A program made the position numbers and the translations under genes. The notes under the pieces were generated by a model. It made no database searches. It had not been told where the DNA came from and saw only the letters and a list, made by a program, of their open reading frames with translations. From Flavobacterium sp. xlx-214 (GTDB lineage: Bacteria > Bacteroidota > Bacteroidia > Flavobacteriales > Flavobacteriaceae), in NCBI RefSeq assembly GCF_013874595.1, contig NZ_CP059431.1, positions 806,001 through 870,000 of the forward strand: a DNA stretch of 64,000 bases. The letters are read 5' to 3'. Of the stretch, positions 34,270 through 44,117 are shown piece after piece. The first letter of the stretch is position 1. Every line of letters begins with the position of its first letter.

Positions 34270-35058
34270 ATGAAATTATTTTTAAAAACCATTTTGCTGG
34301 TTTGTGTAACAACTTTTACGCAACAAACCTTTGCCTGGGGCACAACAGGACACCGTGTTGTTGCCGAAATTGCAGAAAGAAACTTATCTAAAAAAGCAAA
34401 GAAACAAATCAAGAAAATTATTGGAAATCAAAAGTTAGCTTACTGGGCTAATTGGCCCGATTTTATCAAATCGGACAAAAATTTTGCTTTTGCCGATTCT
34501 TGGCATTATGTAAACATACCTGGAAATTTACCTTATAATCAATTTTTAAGCGAGTTAAACAACTCTTCTGACGAGAACATGTACAAACGTGCTTTAATTT
34601 TGATTGATGCGCTAAAAAACAAGAATTTACCTCTTGAACAACAACAACAATACCTTTACTTCTTAATTCATATTTTAGGAGATGCCCACCAACCTATGCA
34701 TGTAGGAAGATCTGAAGATTTAGGGGGCAACAAAATTACAGTTGAATGGTTTGGTAGTAAAACCAACATTCACACTGTTTGGGATTCTAAATTAGTTGAT
34801 TATGAAAAATATAGCTATACAGAGTATGCAGAAGTTTTAAATATTCTATCAAAAAAGGAAATCAAAAAAGTACAAGAAGGTACTTTAGAAAACTGGATTT
34901 TTGATTCGTATTCATTATCAAACAATATTTATAGCGAAGTAAATGAAAACCGTAATTTACGATATGAATACCATTATTTAAACAAAAACAATGTAGAACA
35001 ACAGCTTTTAAAAGGCGGTTTGCGCTTATCTAAGGTTTTAAATGATATTTATAAATAA
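34270..35058 (+). CDS. S1/P1-family zinc nuclease, secreted
   Basis: 262 aa. The signal peptide ends …TTFTQQTFA; the mature N-terminus then begins with Trp (WGTTGHRVVAEIA), as required because the terminal Trp binds zinc in this family. Other metal ligands are visible in YWANWPDFIK, DSWHYVN, LIHILGDAHQPMH and TNIHTVWDSKLVD. It cleaves single-stranded nucleic acids in the periplasm or outside the cell, likely for phosphate or nucleoside scavenging. Confidence 0.93.
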   Translation: MKLFLKTILLVCVTTFTQQTFAWGTTGHRVVAEIAERNLSKKAKKQIKKIIGNQKLAYWANWPDFIKSDKNFAFADSWHYVNIPGNLPYNQFLSELNNSSDENMYKRALILIDALKNKNLPLEQQQQYLYFLIHILGDAHQPMHVGRSEDLGGNKITVEWFGSKTNIHTVWDSKLVDYEKYSYTEYAEVLNILSKKEIKKVQEGTLENWIFDSYSLSNNIYSEVNENRNLRYEYHYLNKNNVEQQLLKGGLRLSKVLNDIYK

Positions 35059-35087
35059 AAAAAGAGCGTTTTAAAAACGCTCTTTTG
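35056..35087. terminator. Bidirectional terminator
   Basis: The stem AAAGAGCGTTTT / AAAACGCTCTTT lies between the convergent nuclease gene and the 35103 gene. Confidence 0.85.
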
Positions 35088-35102
35088 CTTTTGAATAATT
35101 TA

Positions 35103-36359
35103 TTAACGCCCACCTCTGGTCATTCCGCCACCTGATGAACTTCTACCGCCGCCCATTGAACCACTACTACGGCTCATTGAAGGGGCTGAAGATCTGCTCA
35201 TACTTGGTGATGAACTACTACGCATTGATGGAGATGAACTTCTACTGAAACTTGAATTAGATCGGCTACTAGACTCTACATTTCTACTTGGTTGAGAAAC
35301 TCTAGAAGAACGCTCAATTCTTGAGTTAGATGGCGCAGATTCTACTCTATTAGTACTTCTGCTAAATGTACTTGAATTATTTCTACTTGTTGAAATTCCA
35401 GAAGAACGATCAGATGATCTTAATGAACTTGCATTGCTGTTTGATCTTGATCTTGAAAACTCTTCTGTTGAAACACGCTGGCGACCAGTTGATAATTCAG
35501 AACCTCTTCTATTATTTGATATATTTCTATTATCTAAATTATGTGTTCTGCTAATGGTACTACCGTTATCGCGCCCAACTGTTTGTGAACCTCTTGTTCT
35601 TGTATCGTTTCTATTAGTATCTAAAGATCTACGATTAGTTGCATTGTTATTACGACTAGCAAATGATCTATTTGGACTTTGACGCTCTAATGAATTTCCT
35701 CTTACACTGCTGTACATTCTATCAGATCTAACTAATCTTCTGTTATCTGTATAAGAATATCTGTTTCTATGATCTATGTGCGAATATATATGGCTGTGGT
35801 AGCTAAATATAGGCATTGGTCTCCAATAGCTGTAATACGTTGGGTAATATCCCCAATACCATGGTGAATAATACGGACGGTACGTTGCTAACCAAAACAT
35901 ATCAAAAAACACAGGTGTTGAGTAATAATATGGCTCATAAATGTAGTTTGAACCATAAAGATATGAGTTACCTACAATTTGTACTTGAACTGATTTATTA
36001 CGTTGACGCTCTAACTCTATTGTTGCAACATCTTGAAATTGATCTTGCCCCATTACAGCCTGTACTACAATAACACGTACATTGCCTTCACCAACCTCAA
36101 CAACTCTTAAATAATCAACATAACCATCGTTATTTAAATCTAAGTTTGATATTTGTGCCGATGGATCGTTTAAGCGTCTCTCAAAATCTTCCAAATCTCT
36201 AGATTCACCAAAAATAGATGCTACCGCTTGTAAATCTAGATTATCAGAAATATCATAATTCTGAGCTGTAACAGTTGCATTGCCACTGTTGTATTGCGCA
36301 TTGGTAACCCCTGCGGTTAACATTGCTGCTGCTATTAATGCGAATCTAAATATTTTCAT
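35103..36359 (-). CDS. Secreted Ser/Arg/Asn-rich protein with EF-hand-like loop
   Basis: 418 aa. The signal peptide MKIFRFALIAAAMLTAGVTNAQ is followed by a folded domain to about residue 125, with a calcium-loop-like DLNNDGYVDYLRV and beta strands. A Tyr/Trp-rich stretch follows (~130-190, YYSPWYWGYYPTYYSYW). The last ~210 residues are low-complexity Ser/Arg/Asn with many SRSS and RSSR runs, ending in Gly/Arg. I know similar flavobacterial proteins only as hypothetical. The basic tail might bind DNA, LPS or polysaccharide; this is inference. Confidence 0.6.
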   Translation of the reverse strand: MKIFRFALIAAAMLTAGVTNAQYNSGNATVTAQNYDISDNLDLQAVASIFGESRDLEDFERRLNDPSAQISNLDLNNDGYVDYLRVVEVGEGNVRVIVVQAVMGQDQFQDVATIELERQRNKSVQVQIVGNSYLYGSNYIYEPYYYSTPVFFDMFWLATYRPYYSPWYWGYYPTYYSYWRPMPIFSYHSHIYSHIDHRNRYSYTDNRRLVRSDRMYSSVRGNSLERQSPNRSFASRNNNATNRRSLDTNRNDTRTRGSQTVGRDNGSTISRTHNLDNRNISNNRRGSELSTGRQRVSTEEFSRSRSNSNASSLRSSDRSSGISTSRNNSSTFSRSTNRVESAPSNSRIERSSRVSQPSRNVESSSRSNSSFSRSSSPSMRSSSSPSMSRSSAPSMSRSSGSMGGGRSSSGGGMTRGGR

Positions 36360-36426
36360 TTTTTTATGGATTTAGTTATTTACATTTTTAAATTATCAAG
36401 TTCTGTGCCAAAGTTACATTTCATAA

Positions 36427-36452
36427 AAAAAGACCTCAAATTGAGGTCTTTA
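36427..36452 (-). terminator. Terminator of the OmpA/PD40 gene
   Basis: The stem AGACCTCAA / TTGAGGTCT is followed by T7 on the minus strand. Confidence 0.85.
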
Positions 36453-36469
36453 TCTTTTAAATTTTATTC

Positions 36470-38380
36470 TTATTTCTTGGTAATAAGAAATTCTGATCTA
36501 CGGTTAATTGCATCTTGCTCTGGCGTACAACCTGCACCACAATCAACTTTTGGCTGGCTTTCACCATAACCACGAGCTTCTAAACGAGCAGCATTGATTC
36601 CTTTAGAAACAATATACTGCATTGTAGATCTTGCACGTTGGTCTGATAATTTTAAGTTGTAAGCATCAGATCCTTTGTTATCAGTATGCGATTCAATTTT
36701 AATATGCATACCTGGGTTACGTTGTAAAATTTGAACCAATTTGTTTAATTCAAATGCGCCTTGCTGTGTAATATTTGATTTATCAAATTCAAAATAAATA
36801 TCTCCTAAAACAATTTTTTGATCAACAATAATCATTTCAATTGGACGTAAAGCTACATCAATTGGATATTTACCATCGCCCCATTTCTGTAATTCTACAT
36901 CTTTGCTTTCATATCCTTCAGCGCTTACTTGTAATGCAAATACTTTATTACAATCGGTATCATAACGAACAATTCCGTAAGAATCGGTAAAACGTGTTTC
37001 AATGATGTTTTTATCGTAATCTAAAATAGCAACTTGTGCATCTTTTAAAATAGCTCCTGTTTTTTGATCAGTCACTGTAACTACCATTTCGGTAACACAA
37101 ACAGGACGAACTTTATAGATATCATCTCTATTTACACGGTTGGTAGATAAAAATCCAACTCCTTTATCTGAATAATACGACAAGTGAAAATCGTCTTTAG
37201 CCGTATTGATTGGATCACCAATATTACGAACTTTAGCGTTTTGATCTGTTAAATCAAACATATACAAATCCAAACCACCAAAACCTTTGTGCGCATCAGA
37301 AGCAAAAATTAATTTACCGTCGTCTGAAACAAAAGGGAATGATTCACGGCCTTCGGTATTTACAATTGTACCTAAATTCTCAGGCTCTCCGTAAGTTCCA
37401 TCTTCGTTTAAAGCAACTCTCCAAATATCCATATCACCTACCGTTCCAGGCATATCTGATGCAAAATACAACATTTTCCCGTCCGGGGTTACAGCTGGGT
37501 TACTTACCATATAATCAGGTGAATTAAATGGAACTGGTTCAATATCTTTCCATTTCTTTCCACTGTATTTAGCACGGTAAACACTTACTTTTCCTTTCTT
37601 TAAACGATTTTTCTTATCTTTTTCATATTTACCACCACGGAAACTTTCTGTAGCAAAAAACATGGTTTGACCATCTTCTGTAATAGTTACAGGTCCATCA
37701 TGATGCTTAGTATTTAACTCATCAACGGGTTTAATGTCTTTGAATTTTTCTTCATCTTGAACATAAGTAGCAGCATAAACGTTTAAGAAAGGCTGATCAT
37801 TCCATCCGTATTTTTTCTTAGACTCATCGCGTGCCGAAGCAAAATAAAGTGTATTATCTTTAGTTAAAATTCCTCCAAAATCAGAAAACTGCGAATTGTT
37901 CATTCTACTATCTTCAAATGTAAACAAAGCTTCTTGGCTTCTTAATTGAGGAATGTAATCTGGATCTTTTAAAAATTCAATTGCTCTAGAATCTTCTGGT
38001 TTTAAATCGGCAAACTTCTTCATAATTTTATTAGAAGTTTCATAACGCCCACTAGCCTTTAACATTTGAGCGTATTTAAAAAACACCTCAGCGTCTTGGT
38101 TTGGGTTGCCTTCAATAGCTTTAGCATACCATTTAGCAGATTCAACTGTATTGAAAATATGATAATAACTTTCTGCTAATTGTAAAATAACGTAATTGTC
38201 TGACTTTTCACCACGAACCAATTTTTTATATTGTTCAGCCGCTTCAACATATTCTAAACGTTTAAACAAAGCATCAGCATGTTTTAAACGCTCTTGAGGT
38301 GTGCTTATGTAAGCAGTATTTTGAGCCTGCGCAGTAAAAAGAGTACCAATTAATAAAAGGGATAAGTATATTTTTTTCAT
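36470..38380 (-). CDS. OmpA-family protein with TPR and PD40 repeats (T9SS-associated)
   Basis: 636 aa. The signal peptide (…TLFTAQA) is followed by TPR helices (~30-130), a PD40-type beta-propeller (~155-400, with blades such as YFASARDESK, MLYFASDMPGTVGDMDIWRV and KLIFASDAHKGFGGLDLYMFD), a carboxypeptidase-regulatory-like domain (~425-510) and a C-terminal OmpA peptidoglycan-binding domain (FDKSNITQQGAFELNKLVQIL…). This layout matches PorE-like partners of PorP/SprF. It follows sprF by 17 bp in one operon. Confidence 0.87.
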   Translation of the reverse strand: MKKIYLSLLLIGTLFTAQAQNTAYISTPQERLKHADALFKRLEYVEAAEQYKKLVRGEKSDNYVILQLAESYYHIFNTVESAKWYAKAIEGNPNQDAEVFFKYAQMLKASGRYETSNKIMKKFADLKPEDSRAIEFLKDPDYIPQLRSQEALFTFEDSRMNNSQFSDFGGILTKDNTLYFASARDESKKKYGWNDQPFLNVYAATYVQDEEKFKDIKPVDELNTKHHDGPVTITEDGQTMFFATESFRGGKYEKDKKNRLKKGKVSVYRAKYSGKKWKDIEPVPFNSPDYMVSNPAVTPDGKMLYFASDMPGTVGDMDIWRVALNEDGTYGEPENLGTIVNTEGRESFPFVSDDGKLIFASDAHKGFGGLDLYMFDLTDQNAKVRNIGDPINTAKDDFHLSYYSDKGVGFLSTNRVNRDDIYKVRPVCVTEMVVTVTDQKTGAILKDAQVAILDYDKNIIETRFTDSYGIVRYDTDCNKVFALQVSAEGYESKDVELQKWGDGKYPIDVALRPIEMIIVDQKIVLGDIYFEFDKSNITQQGAFELNKLVQILQRNPGMHIKIESHTDNKGSDAYNLKLSDQRARSTMQYIVSKGINAARLEARGYGESQPKVDCGAGCTPEQDAINRRSEFLITKK

Positions 38381-38397
38381 AATTATTGTTTAGACCA

Positions 38398-39324
38398 TTA
38401 GAAATAACGAGGAGAACTTGATACTTTTTTCTTGTAGAAAACATCAAATAAAACAATTACTTCATGAGAACCGCTTGTTTTGTAACTTAAATCTGATGTA
38501 ATATAATCATAAGCATATCCAATTCTTAATTTTGGCGTAATTCTATAGTTTACCATAGCTCCAAAAGAATCTTGTAAACGATACGTAACTCCAAACTCTA
38601 ATTTCTCTCTATATAAAGTGTTTAGTGATAAATCTGCAGAAAGAGGAGACTCTACAGCCATTTTTAACATAGTTGAAGGCTTTAACTTCCAATCGTTGTT
38701 TAAATCAAAAACATATCCTCCTGTTAAAAACATATGCACTACATCTGTACCAAACTTTCTGTTGTTTTTCTCCATATAAGTATTTTTTAGGAAATTAGGC
38801 ACACTAAAACCTACATAATATTTATTGGTAAAATAAAACAATCCCGCTCCTGCACTAAACAAAGTCTCGTTCGAATCTTGTGAAAAAGCAATATCATTTT
38901 CATCAAAAAGAGTATTATTAATTTGACTAAACAAACCAATTTCTTGCATGGTTACCCCACCTTTAACTCCTAATGCCAAACTATGCCCTTTTCCTAAACG
39001 GATTGTATAAGAAACATCTGCAAAAGCACTATTTTCTGTAACTGGTCCAATTTTATCATTCACAAAGGACACTCCCATACCTAAATTTTTAGCAACAGGT
39101 GTATGCAAAAAAGCAGTACCTGTAGTAGGAGCCCCATCAACACCTAACCATTGCGATCTATATAAAATACCCGTAGATAAATATTCATTAATTCCCGCAT
39201 ATGCAGGGTTAATAATACTTTGGTTGTACATATACTGTGTATAATGAGGATCCTGCTGAGAAAAACCCTTCAATGTTCCAAGTAAAACACAGACAACTGC
39301 AACAATACTTTTATTTAATTTCAT
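38398..39324 (-). CDS. PorP/SprF-family T9SS outer-membrane protein
   Basis: 308 aa. The signal peptide ends …LGTLKGFSQQ, followed by the hallmark DPHYTQYMYNQSIINPAYAGINEYLSTGILYRSQWLGVDGAPTT and an outer-membrane barrel of about 14 strands. PorP/SprF proteins anchor or guide type B T9SS substrates such as SprB at the surface. The nearest type B substrate in the window is at 41280-43193. It has a well-spaced promoter and leads the operon with the OmpA/PD40 protein. Confidence 0.93.
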   Translation of the reverse strand: MKLNKSIVAVVCVLLGTLKGFSQQDPHYTQYMYNQSIINPAYAGINEYLSTGILYRSQWLGVDGAPTTGTAFLHTPVAKNLGMGVSFVNDKIGPVTENSAFADVSYTIRLGKGHSLALGVKGGVTMQEIGLFSQINNTLFDENDIAFSQDSNETLFSAGAGLFYFTNKYYVGFSVPNFLKNTYMEKNNRKFGTDVVHMFLTGGYVFDLNNDWKLKPSTMLKMAVESPLSADLSLNTLYREKLEFGVTYRLQDSFGAMVNYRITPKLRIGYAYDYITSDLSYKTSGSHEVIVLFDVFYKKKVSSSPRYF

Positions 39325-39342
39325 AAGGACAAATTTATATTA

Positions 39343-39374
39343 CAAATATAATTTATTTAATTTTTTAATACCAA
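39343..39374 (-). promoter_or_regulatory. sprF-like operon promoter (TTG-N21-TATATTTG)
   Basis: Minus-strand -33 TTG at 39372-39374 and -7 box TATATTTG at 39343-39350, spacing 21. A second TAAATTTG lies at 39330-39337. Confidence 0.6.
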
Positions 39375-39525
39375 AAGACTTTGACTGTCTTGTCATAAAA
39401 TCTACTTCTGTTAAGAAATTACTAAAATAACAATATTAATTTAATATATTAAAAAAAAATATTCATTATTTAAAAAAACTATTCTGCTGCTGTATTTTGT
39501 AGTGCAACAATACAATCAAAATTAA

Positions 39526-39533
39526 TAAATTTG
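39526..39533 (+). promoter_or_regulatory. -7 box TAAATTTG of hflX
   Basis: Matches TAnnTTTG, 34 nt before the ATG at 39568. The nearest upstream TTG is 26 nt away, a little long. Confidence 0.45.
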
Positions 39534-39567
39534 CATAAAAACATTTTAATTCTTATAAAAATAACAA

Positions 39568-40794
39568 ATGTTAGAAAAAGAAAAAGTTTCTTACGAAAAA
39601 GCTGTGTTAGTGGGCATTATTACTCAAAATCAAGCTGAAGATAAACTACAAGAATATTTGGATGAGTTGGAGTTTTTAACTCAAACTGCGGGTGGTGAAG
39701 TTGAAAAAAGATTCACTCAAAAAATGGACAAACCCAATCCTAAAACTTTTGTAGGCACAGGAAAATTAGAGGAAATTAACCTATACATCAAAGAAAATAA
39801 AATTGATACGGTCATTTTTGATGATGAATTAACGCCTGCGCAACAAAAAAACTTAGTTCGTGAATTAGATTGCAAAGTACTTGATAGAACCAATCTTATC
39901 TTAGATATTTTTGCACAACGTGCGCAAACTTCCTATGCTAGAACTCAGGTAGAATTAGCTCAATTCCAATATCTATTACCTAGATTAACAGGAATGTGGA
40001 CGCACTTAGAACGTCAACGTGGCGGAATTGGTATGCGCGGACCTGGTGAAACCGAAATTGAAACGGACAGACGTATTGTTAGAGATCGCATTGCTTTATT
40101 AAAAGATAAATTGCGTACTATTGACAAGCAAATGGCGGTTCAAAGAGGCAATCGTGGTGCTATGGTACGCGTTGCTTTGGTGGGTTATACCAATGTAGGA
40201 AAATCGACTTTAATGAATGCCATTGGAAAAAGCGAAGTTTTTGTTGAAAATAAACTTTTTGCTACATTAGATACTACAGTAAGAAAAGTAGTCATTAAAA
40301 ACCTTCCTTTTTTGTTATCAGATACTGTTGGTTTTATTAGAAAACTACCTACACAGTTGGTTGAATCTTTTAAATCTACCCTTGATGAAGTACGTGAGGC
40401 CGATTTATTATTGCATGTGGTTGATATTTCTCATCCCGAATTTGAAGATCATATTGAATCTGTGAATCAAATTTTAAAGGAAATCAAAAGCGATGATAAG
40501 AAAACCATCATGGTTTTTAATAAAATTGACGCTTACAAAGCTGAACATTTTGATGAAGAAGATTTAATGATAGAGCGTTCTTCCAAACATTATTCAATTG
40601 ATGAATGGAAAAACACATGGATGAGTAAAGTAGGTGAAAGCAACACCATTTTTATATCAGCAACAGAAAAAGACAACTTTGATGAGTTTAAACACAAAGT
40701 ATATGATGCAGTACGCGAAATTCATTTAACACGTTTTCCATATAACAATTTCTTGTATCCAGAATACGAAGAAAATACTGCTAATGAAGAATAA
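39568..40794 (+). CDS. hflX: GTPase HflX
   Basis: 408 aa. It is a ribosome-splitting GTPase. The N-terminal HflX domain (TPAQQKNLVRELDCKVLDRTNLILDIFAQRA) is followed by the glycine-rich QRGGIGMRGPGETEIETDRR linker and a G domain with G1 GYTNVGKST (206-214), DTVGF, and NKID. Length and order are normal. It is a single gene with a -7 box and a bidirectional terminator. Confidence 0.97.
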   Translation: MLEKEKVSYEKAVLVGIITQNQAEDKLQEYLDELEFLTQTAGGEVEKRFTQKMDKPNPKTFVGTGKLEEINLYIKENKIDTVIFDDELTPAQQKNLVRELDCKVLDRTNLILDIFAQRAQTSYARTQVELAQFQYLLPRLTGMWTHLERQRGGIGMRGPGETEIETDRRIVRDRIALLKDKLRTIDKQMAVQRGNRGAMVRVALVGYTNVGKSTLMNAIGKSEVFVENKLFATLDTTVRKVVIKNLPFLLSDTVGFIRKLPTQLVESFKSTLDEVREADLLLHVVDISHPEFEDHIESVNQILKEIKSDDKKTIMVFNKIDAYKAEHFDEEDLMIERSSKHYSIDEWKNTWMSKVGESNTIFISATEKDNFDEFKHKVYDAVREIHLTRFPYNNFLYPEYEENTANEE

Positions 40795-40821
40795 AAAAAG
40801 AGGCGTATGCCTCTTTTTTTA
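40793..40821. terminator. Bidirectional terminator
   Basis: The stem AAAAAGAGGC / GCCTCTTTTT with loop GTAT lies between hflX and the convergent 40819 gene. Confidence 0.85.
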
Positions 40822-41250
40822 TTTACTTATTCTAGATCTAAGAACTTTAGATATTTCAACACCTGAGTAATTTTTAGTAAGCTCATTAATCATATCTGTT
40901 AAAGATTTACTAGCATCTTCTTTATAATTATTCAGTTTTACAATATTATTATAAATTGAAGTAGCCTCTCCTGCATCTTTGAAAGAAGTTTTACCAATAT
41001 TTCTTGAAAGCCACTTTTCCTTATCTTTATTTTTATTAAACTTCTCTAAATCTTTAATATTATTAAACTTTCCGTAAAACTCTTGTTCCATCACATCTAA
41101 ATCTTTTAATGTACTTGCAACATTTCTTGAATGCTCAACATAAGCTGCTTCATATTTCAGATATAAAGGATCATTAACAATTGACATATTTTGTTGTCCA
41201 TACATTGCTGAACTAGCAATAAAAAGGATGATATAAACTACATTTTTCAT
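40819..41250 (-). CDS. Small secreted helical protein, unknown
   Basis: 143 aa. The signal peptide is MKNVVYIILFIASSAMYGQ. The rest is highly charged and helical (EHSRNVASTLKDLDVMEQEFYGKF, DLEKFNKNKDKEKWLSR), with no Cys. No family recognised. It is 29 bp downstream of the type B T9SS protein gene, at the end of that operon. Confidence 0.55.
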   Translation of the reverse strand: MKNVVYIILFIASSAMYGQQNMSIVNDPLYLKYEAAYVEHSRNVASTLKDLDVMEQEFYGKFNNIKDLEKFNKNKDKEKWLSRNIGKTSFKDAGEATSIYNNIVKLNNYKEDASKSLTDMINELTKNYSGVEISKVLRSRISK

Positions 41251-41279
41251 TCTTTATACTTTAAGGATTTATATAAAAT

Positions 41280-43193
41280 CTATTTTATCTCATTCATTAA
41301 TTGTATCCAATCTTGATACTCATAATTCTTAGTTTTTATGTTTAGAAAATAAGTTCCTGAAGGCAATAAATTTCCATTTGAATCTTGACCTCTCCATTGT
41401 CTCTTATAACCTTTCCCGTGCTCAAAAACAACCTTTCCATATCGATTAAACACTTTCAACTCAACAACGTTATTATATGTTAAATCTAAAACATCATTAT
41501 CTCCATCTCCATTTGGTGAAATCCCTTTAGGATAACTACAATTTTCAACAAATAAGATAAATGATTTTACATCCTCACATTCATATTCATTTGTTTTCTT
41601 AATAGAAACTCTATAGAATCCAACTCTATTAATTAACTGTCCTTCTTTTGGTTGTGGTAATGTTTCTACAACAGCATTTGCATCTTCATCTAAACGTTCT
41701 AACTTATAATAAAACTCTTCATCTGTTAAAGGTGGTAATGTATACTCACTACATAAATTTACATGCTTAGGTACTTTTACCTCAACTGGCACTTTTAAAA
41801 TTTTAATTGGAACTATCTCAAAACACTCTTCTAAACGACCTTCTATACGCATCCAAACTTTATTCTCTCCCCTTTCAATAGGAAAATCTCTAGCTGCTGT
41901 TATTCTATTTTGCTTATTAATAGCATCATCTTCTGTTTTATAATAGAAGAATTTTAACAGATTTGCGGAAGCCCCTCCTTGATTATCAATAACAATCTTA
42001 TTTAATGTTAGTAAATCAAATGTATTTTGATCTTTATCACAAACTATTTGTTGCTCTATATCTAAATCTTTTAAATCAATATCAGGTGAAAAAGTAACAC
42101 AATAGCAATCAGTTTCCTGCTTAATACAACCATCAATAATTAATTTAGAACAAATAACCGTCTGTTCAGATATAGTTACATCCTGAGTTAATCCATTACC
42201 TACATATGCTCCATTAGCATACCATTCAAGTCTCCATAATGGATCTCCTGATGGTCCAAAACGCCAAGATTCATTTCTTGCATCAAAATGTTGCGCATTT
42301 CTAAGTGGTGCAGCATATGCAACTGTTCCTGTAGAGTTATTAATACCAACAATTCCTTTACCTCTATCATCATAAGGACAACCATCATGTCTTTCAATAT
42401 TTATATCAATAACATTTGTTGTTTCATGCAATACTATTTGACTGGTTTGGCTGTTTTTCTCCAATAAAGCGCAAGCAGTTCTATCTAAATCATATGCTGG
42501 CATATTTGCTAAACTAATAACAAAAACTCTACAAGGAGCTGTACCATAAACAGCATAATTAATACTACTATATGGATAAGGTTTTCCTGTAATAGGATCT
42601 GTACCAGCAGGTGAAGAACCATTAGGCCCAGTAGTTATGTGGTAATGAAAAGCTACCCCCAGAACAGAATTTAACCAACCTGCACTTGCTAAAGAACCTG
42701 GCCCTCCTTTAGGTATAGGATTCATAGGATCCGTTCCATTACATCCATTTGGACAGTTAGCACCAGGTGGTTGTGTATCTGAAACAGCTCCTTTAAAATT
42801 AGTACCATCAGTAAAATTAATTACTCCATTAGAGTGTACTGAAAGTTTTTTAAATTTTTTATCAAAGAAACAAAATTCAAAAGGTAAATCAATATCGGTT
42901 GCAGCACGTTGATCAATTGTTACAGCAACCTCAGCTCCTCCGCGATATGGATAAGGCTCATAAGGTATTGATTCTACTGTATAACGATCTGTCTTGTTTA
43001 AATAATCTACCTTTAAATCTGGAGTTACAGTAACCTTTTTATCAACACACACTATATAGTGGTCATTACCATCTTCATAATAAGGCTGCTTTGGTATAGT
43101 AATATCAAAACAATCAACATCAACTGGAACGCATTGTGAGCTACCTTCAAAGTAGCTTAATAGCATTAAAAAGAAGAGTATTTTTCTAAACAT
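41280..43193 (-). CDS. T9SS substrate with type B sorting (gliding motility-associated) C-terminal domain
   Basis: 637 aa. The signal peptide ends in …LLSYFEGSSQ. The N-terminal ~330 residues resemble a secreted lectin- or nidogen-like fold, with a QPPGANCPNGCNGTDP loop. The last ~85 residues are the gliding-motility-associated CTD: YPKGISPNGDGDNDVLDLTYNNVVELKVFNRYGKVVFE… PSGTYFLNIK. This directs export by the type IX system and surface attachment through PorP/SprF-type proteins. Function of the passenger is unknown. Confidence 0.88.
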   Translation of the reverse strand: MFRKILFFLMLLSYFEGSSQCVPVDVDCFDITIPKQPYYEDGNDHYIVCVDKKVTVTPDLKVDYLNKTDRYTVESIPYEPYPYRGGAEVAVTIDQRAATDIDLPFEFCFFDKKFKKLSVHSNGVINFTDGTNFKGAVSDTQPPGANCPNGCNGTDPMNPIPKGGPGSLASAGWLNSVLGVAFHYHITTGPNGSSPAGTDPITGKPYPYSSINYAVYGTAPCRVFVISLANMPAYDLDRTACALLEKNSQTSQIVLHETTNVIDINIERHDGCPYDDRGKGIVGINNSTGTVAYAAPLRNAQHFDARNESWRFGPSGDPLWRLEWYANGAYVGNGLTQDVTISEQTVICSKLIIDGCIKQETDCYCVTFSPDIDLKDLDIEQQIVCDKDQNTFDLLTLNKIVIDNQGGASANLLKFFYYKTEDDAINKQNRITAARDFPIERGENKVWMRIEGRLEECFEIVPIKILKVPVEVKVPKHVNLCSEYTLPPLTDEEFYYKLERLDEDANAVVETLPQPKEGQLINRVGFYRVSIKKTNEYECEDVKSFILFVENCSYPKGISPNGDGDNDVLDLTYNNVVELKVFNRYGKVVFEHGKGYKRQWRGQDSNGNLLPSGTYFLNIKTKNYEYQDWIQLMNEIK

Positions 43194-43251
43194 AATGATT
43201 AAATTAATATAATAATTCGTTAAATTTAGAAAAATACTTTGAAAAAAAAAA

Positions 43252-44100
43252 TTAAAACATATAATTTAACCCTACGCCTAAAGTATGACGGGTTTGAAAT
43301 CCTTTATAAGCATTGTCATCATATAGGGTTTGAAATGTCAAATTCGTAGAAATATACTTATTTACTTTCAATACTGCATTAATTTGGTAATCTAGGTCAA
43401 CATTTTGCGGATCTTCTAAATAATTGGAATACAAGTTTAAAATATTCTCAATTGTAAAGTTTTCCATTACTTGTACTTTGTAATAAGCGTTTAAAGAAGC
43501 ACCAAATTCAAAACGCATGTTTTTTCCTTGTTCTACTCCAAACGATTCACCCAAGTCGGTAAAATGTTTATGTACAAAAATAAAACGTGCTGTTGCTGGT
43601 GCAATATTTACTTTTAGGTTATCGCTTTTTTTCCACAGCATACCTAAACCTGTTTGCCAATAAGCTGGCGACATGAAATGAGAAATTTTCTTGGTTTCAT
43701 CTTTAGGGTCTAAACCTGTATCAAACTGGGTTTTAAAATTTGTGAATGCAGAGTAGTACCAATCGCCTTTTGCTTTTTTACCTAATACCGAATTAATTTC
43801 CAAACGGTCATCGGTTTTTTTCTGCTCTTCACCTTTTAATTTATTGATACCGTATGATGCAATAAACTTATTATCCCAAACCCAATCGTTTTTTTTGTAG
43901 TTAACGTCGTAATTTAACGATCCGTTAAGCGCAAGGTTATTGGATCCACCTGCTTGCCATTGTGAAAAACTAGATTGGCTACCTAAAATAGCAATGTTTC
44001 CTTTTGCAATCCAAGTGCTATCGGTAACAACAGCAGGCGTTTCTTGTGCATGTACAACTTGTACTCCTAATAAAGGAAGTACTAATAAGAAATTTTTCAT
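43252..44100 (-). CDS. DUF3078 outer-membrane-type protein
   Basis: 282 aa from the ATG at 44100, which gives the signal peptide MKNFLLVLPLLGVQVVHA; the frame to 44154 overlaps the DUF2480 gene. The mature protein is a predicted outer-membrane barrel with alternating strands (AILGSQSSFSQWQAGGSNNLALNGSLNYDVNYK) ending in aromatic MF. DUF3078 proteins regularly follow DUF2480 in flavobacterial suf clusters, to my recollection. Function unknown. Confidence 0.8.
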   Translation of the reverse strand: MKNFLLVLPLLGVQVVHAQETPAVVTDSTWIAKGNIAILGSQSSFSQWQAGGSNNLALNGSLNYDVNYKKNDWVWDNKFIASYGINKLKGEEQKKTDDRLEINSVLGKKAKGDWYYSAFTNFKTQFDTGLDPKDETKKISHFMSPAYWQTGLGMLWKKSDNLKVNIAPATARFIFVHKHFTDLGESFGVEQGKNMRFEFGASLNAYYKVQVMENFTIENILNLYSNYLEDPQNVDLDYQINAVLKVNKYISTNLTFQTLYDDNAYKGFQTRHTLGVGLNYMF

Positions 44101-44117
44101 AACATTTTTATTTATAA

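Noticed and set aside
36470..43193. A new secretion operon of SprF, OmpA and type B protein
   Set aside because: The type B gene is separated by hflX and a terminator, and all three families are known T9SS components.
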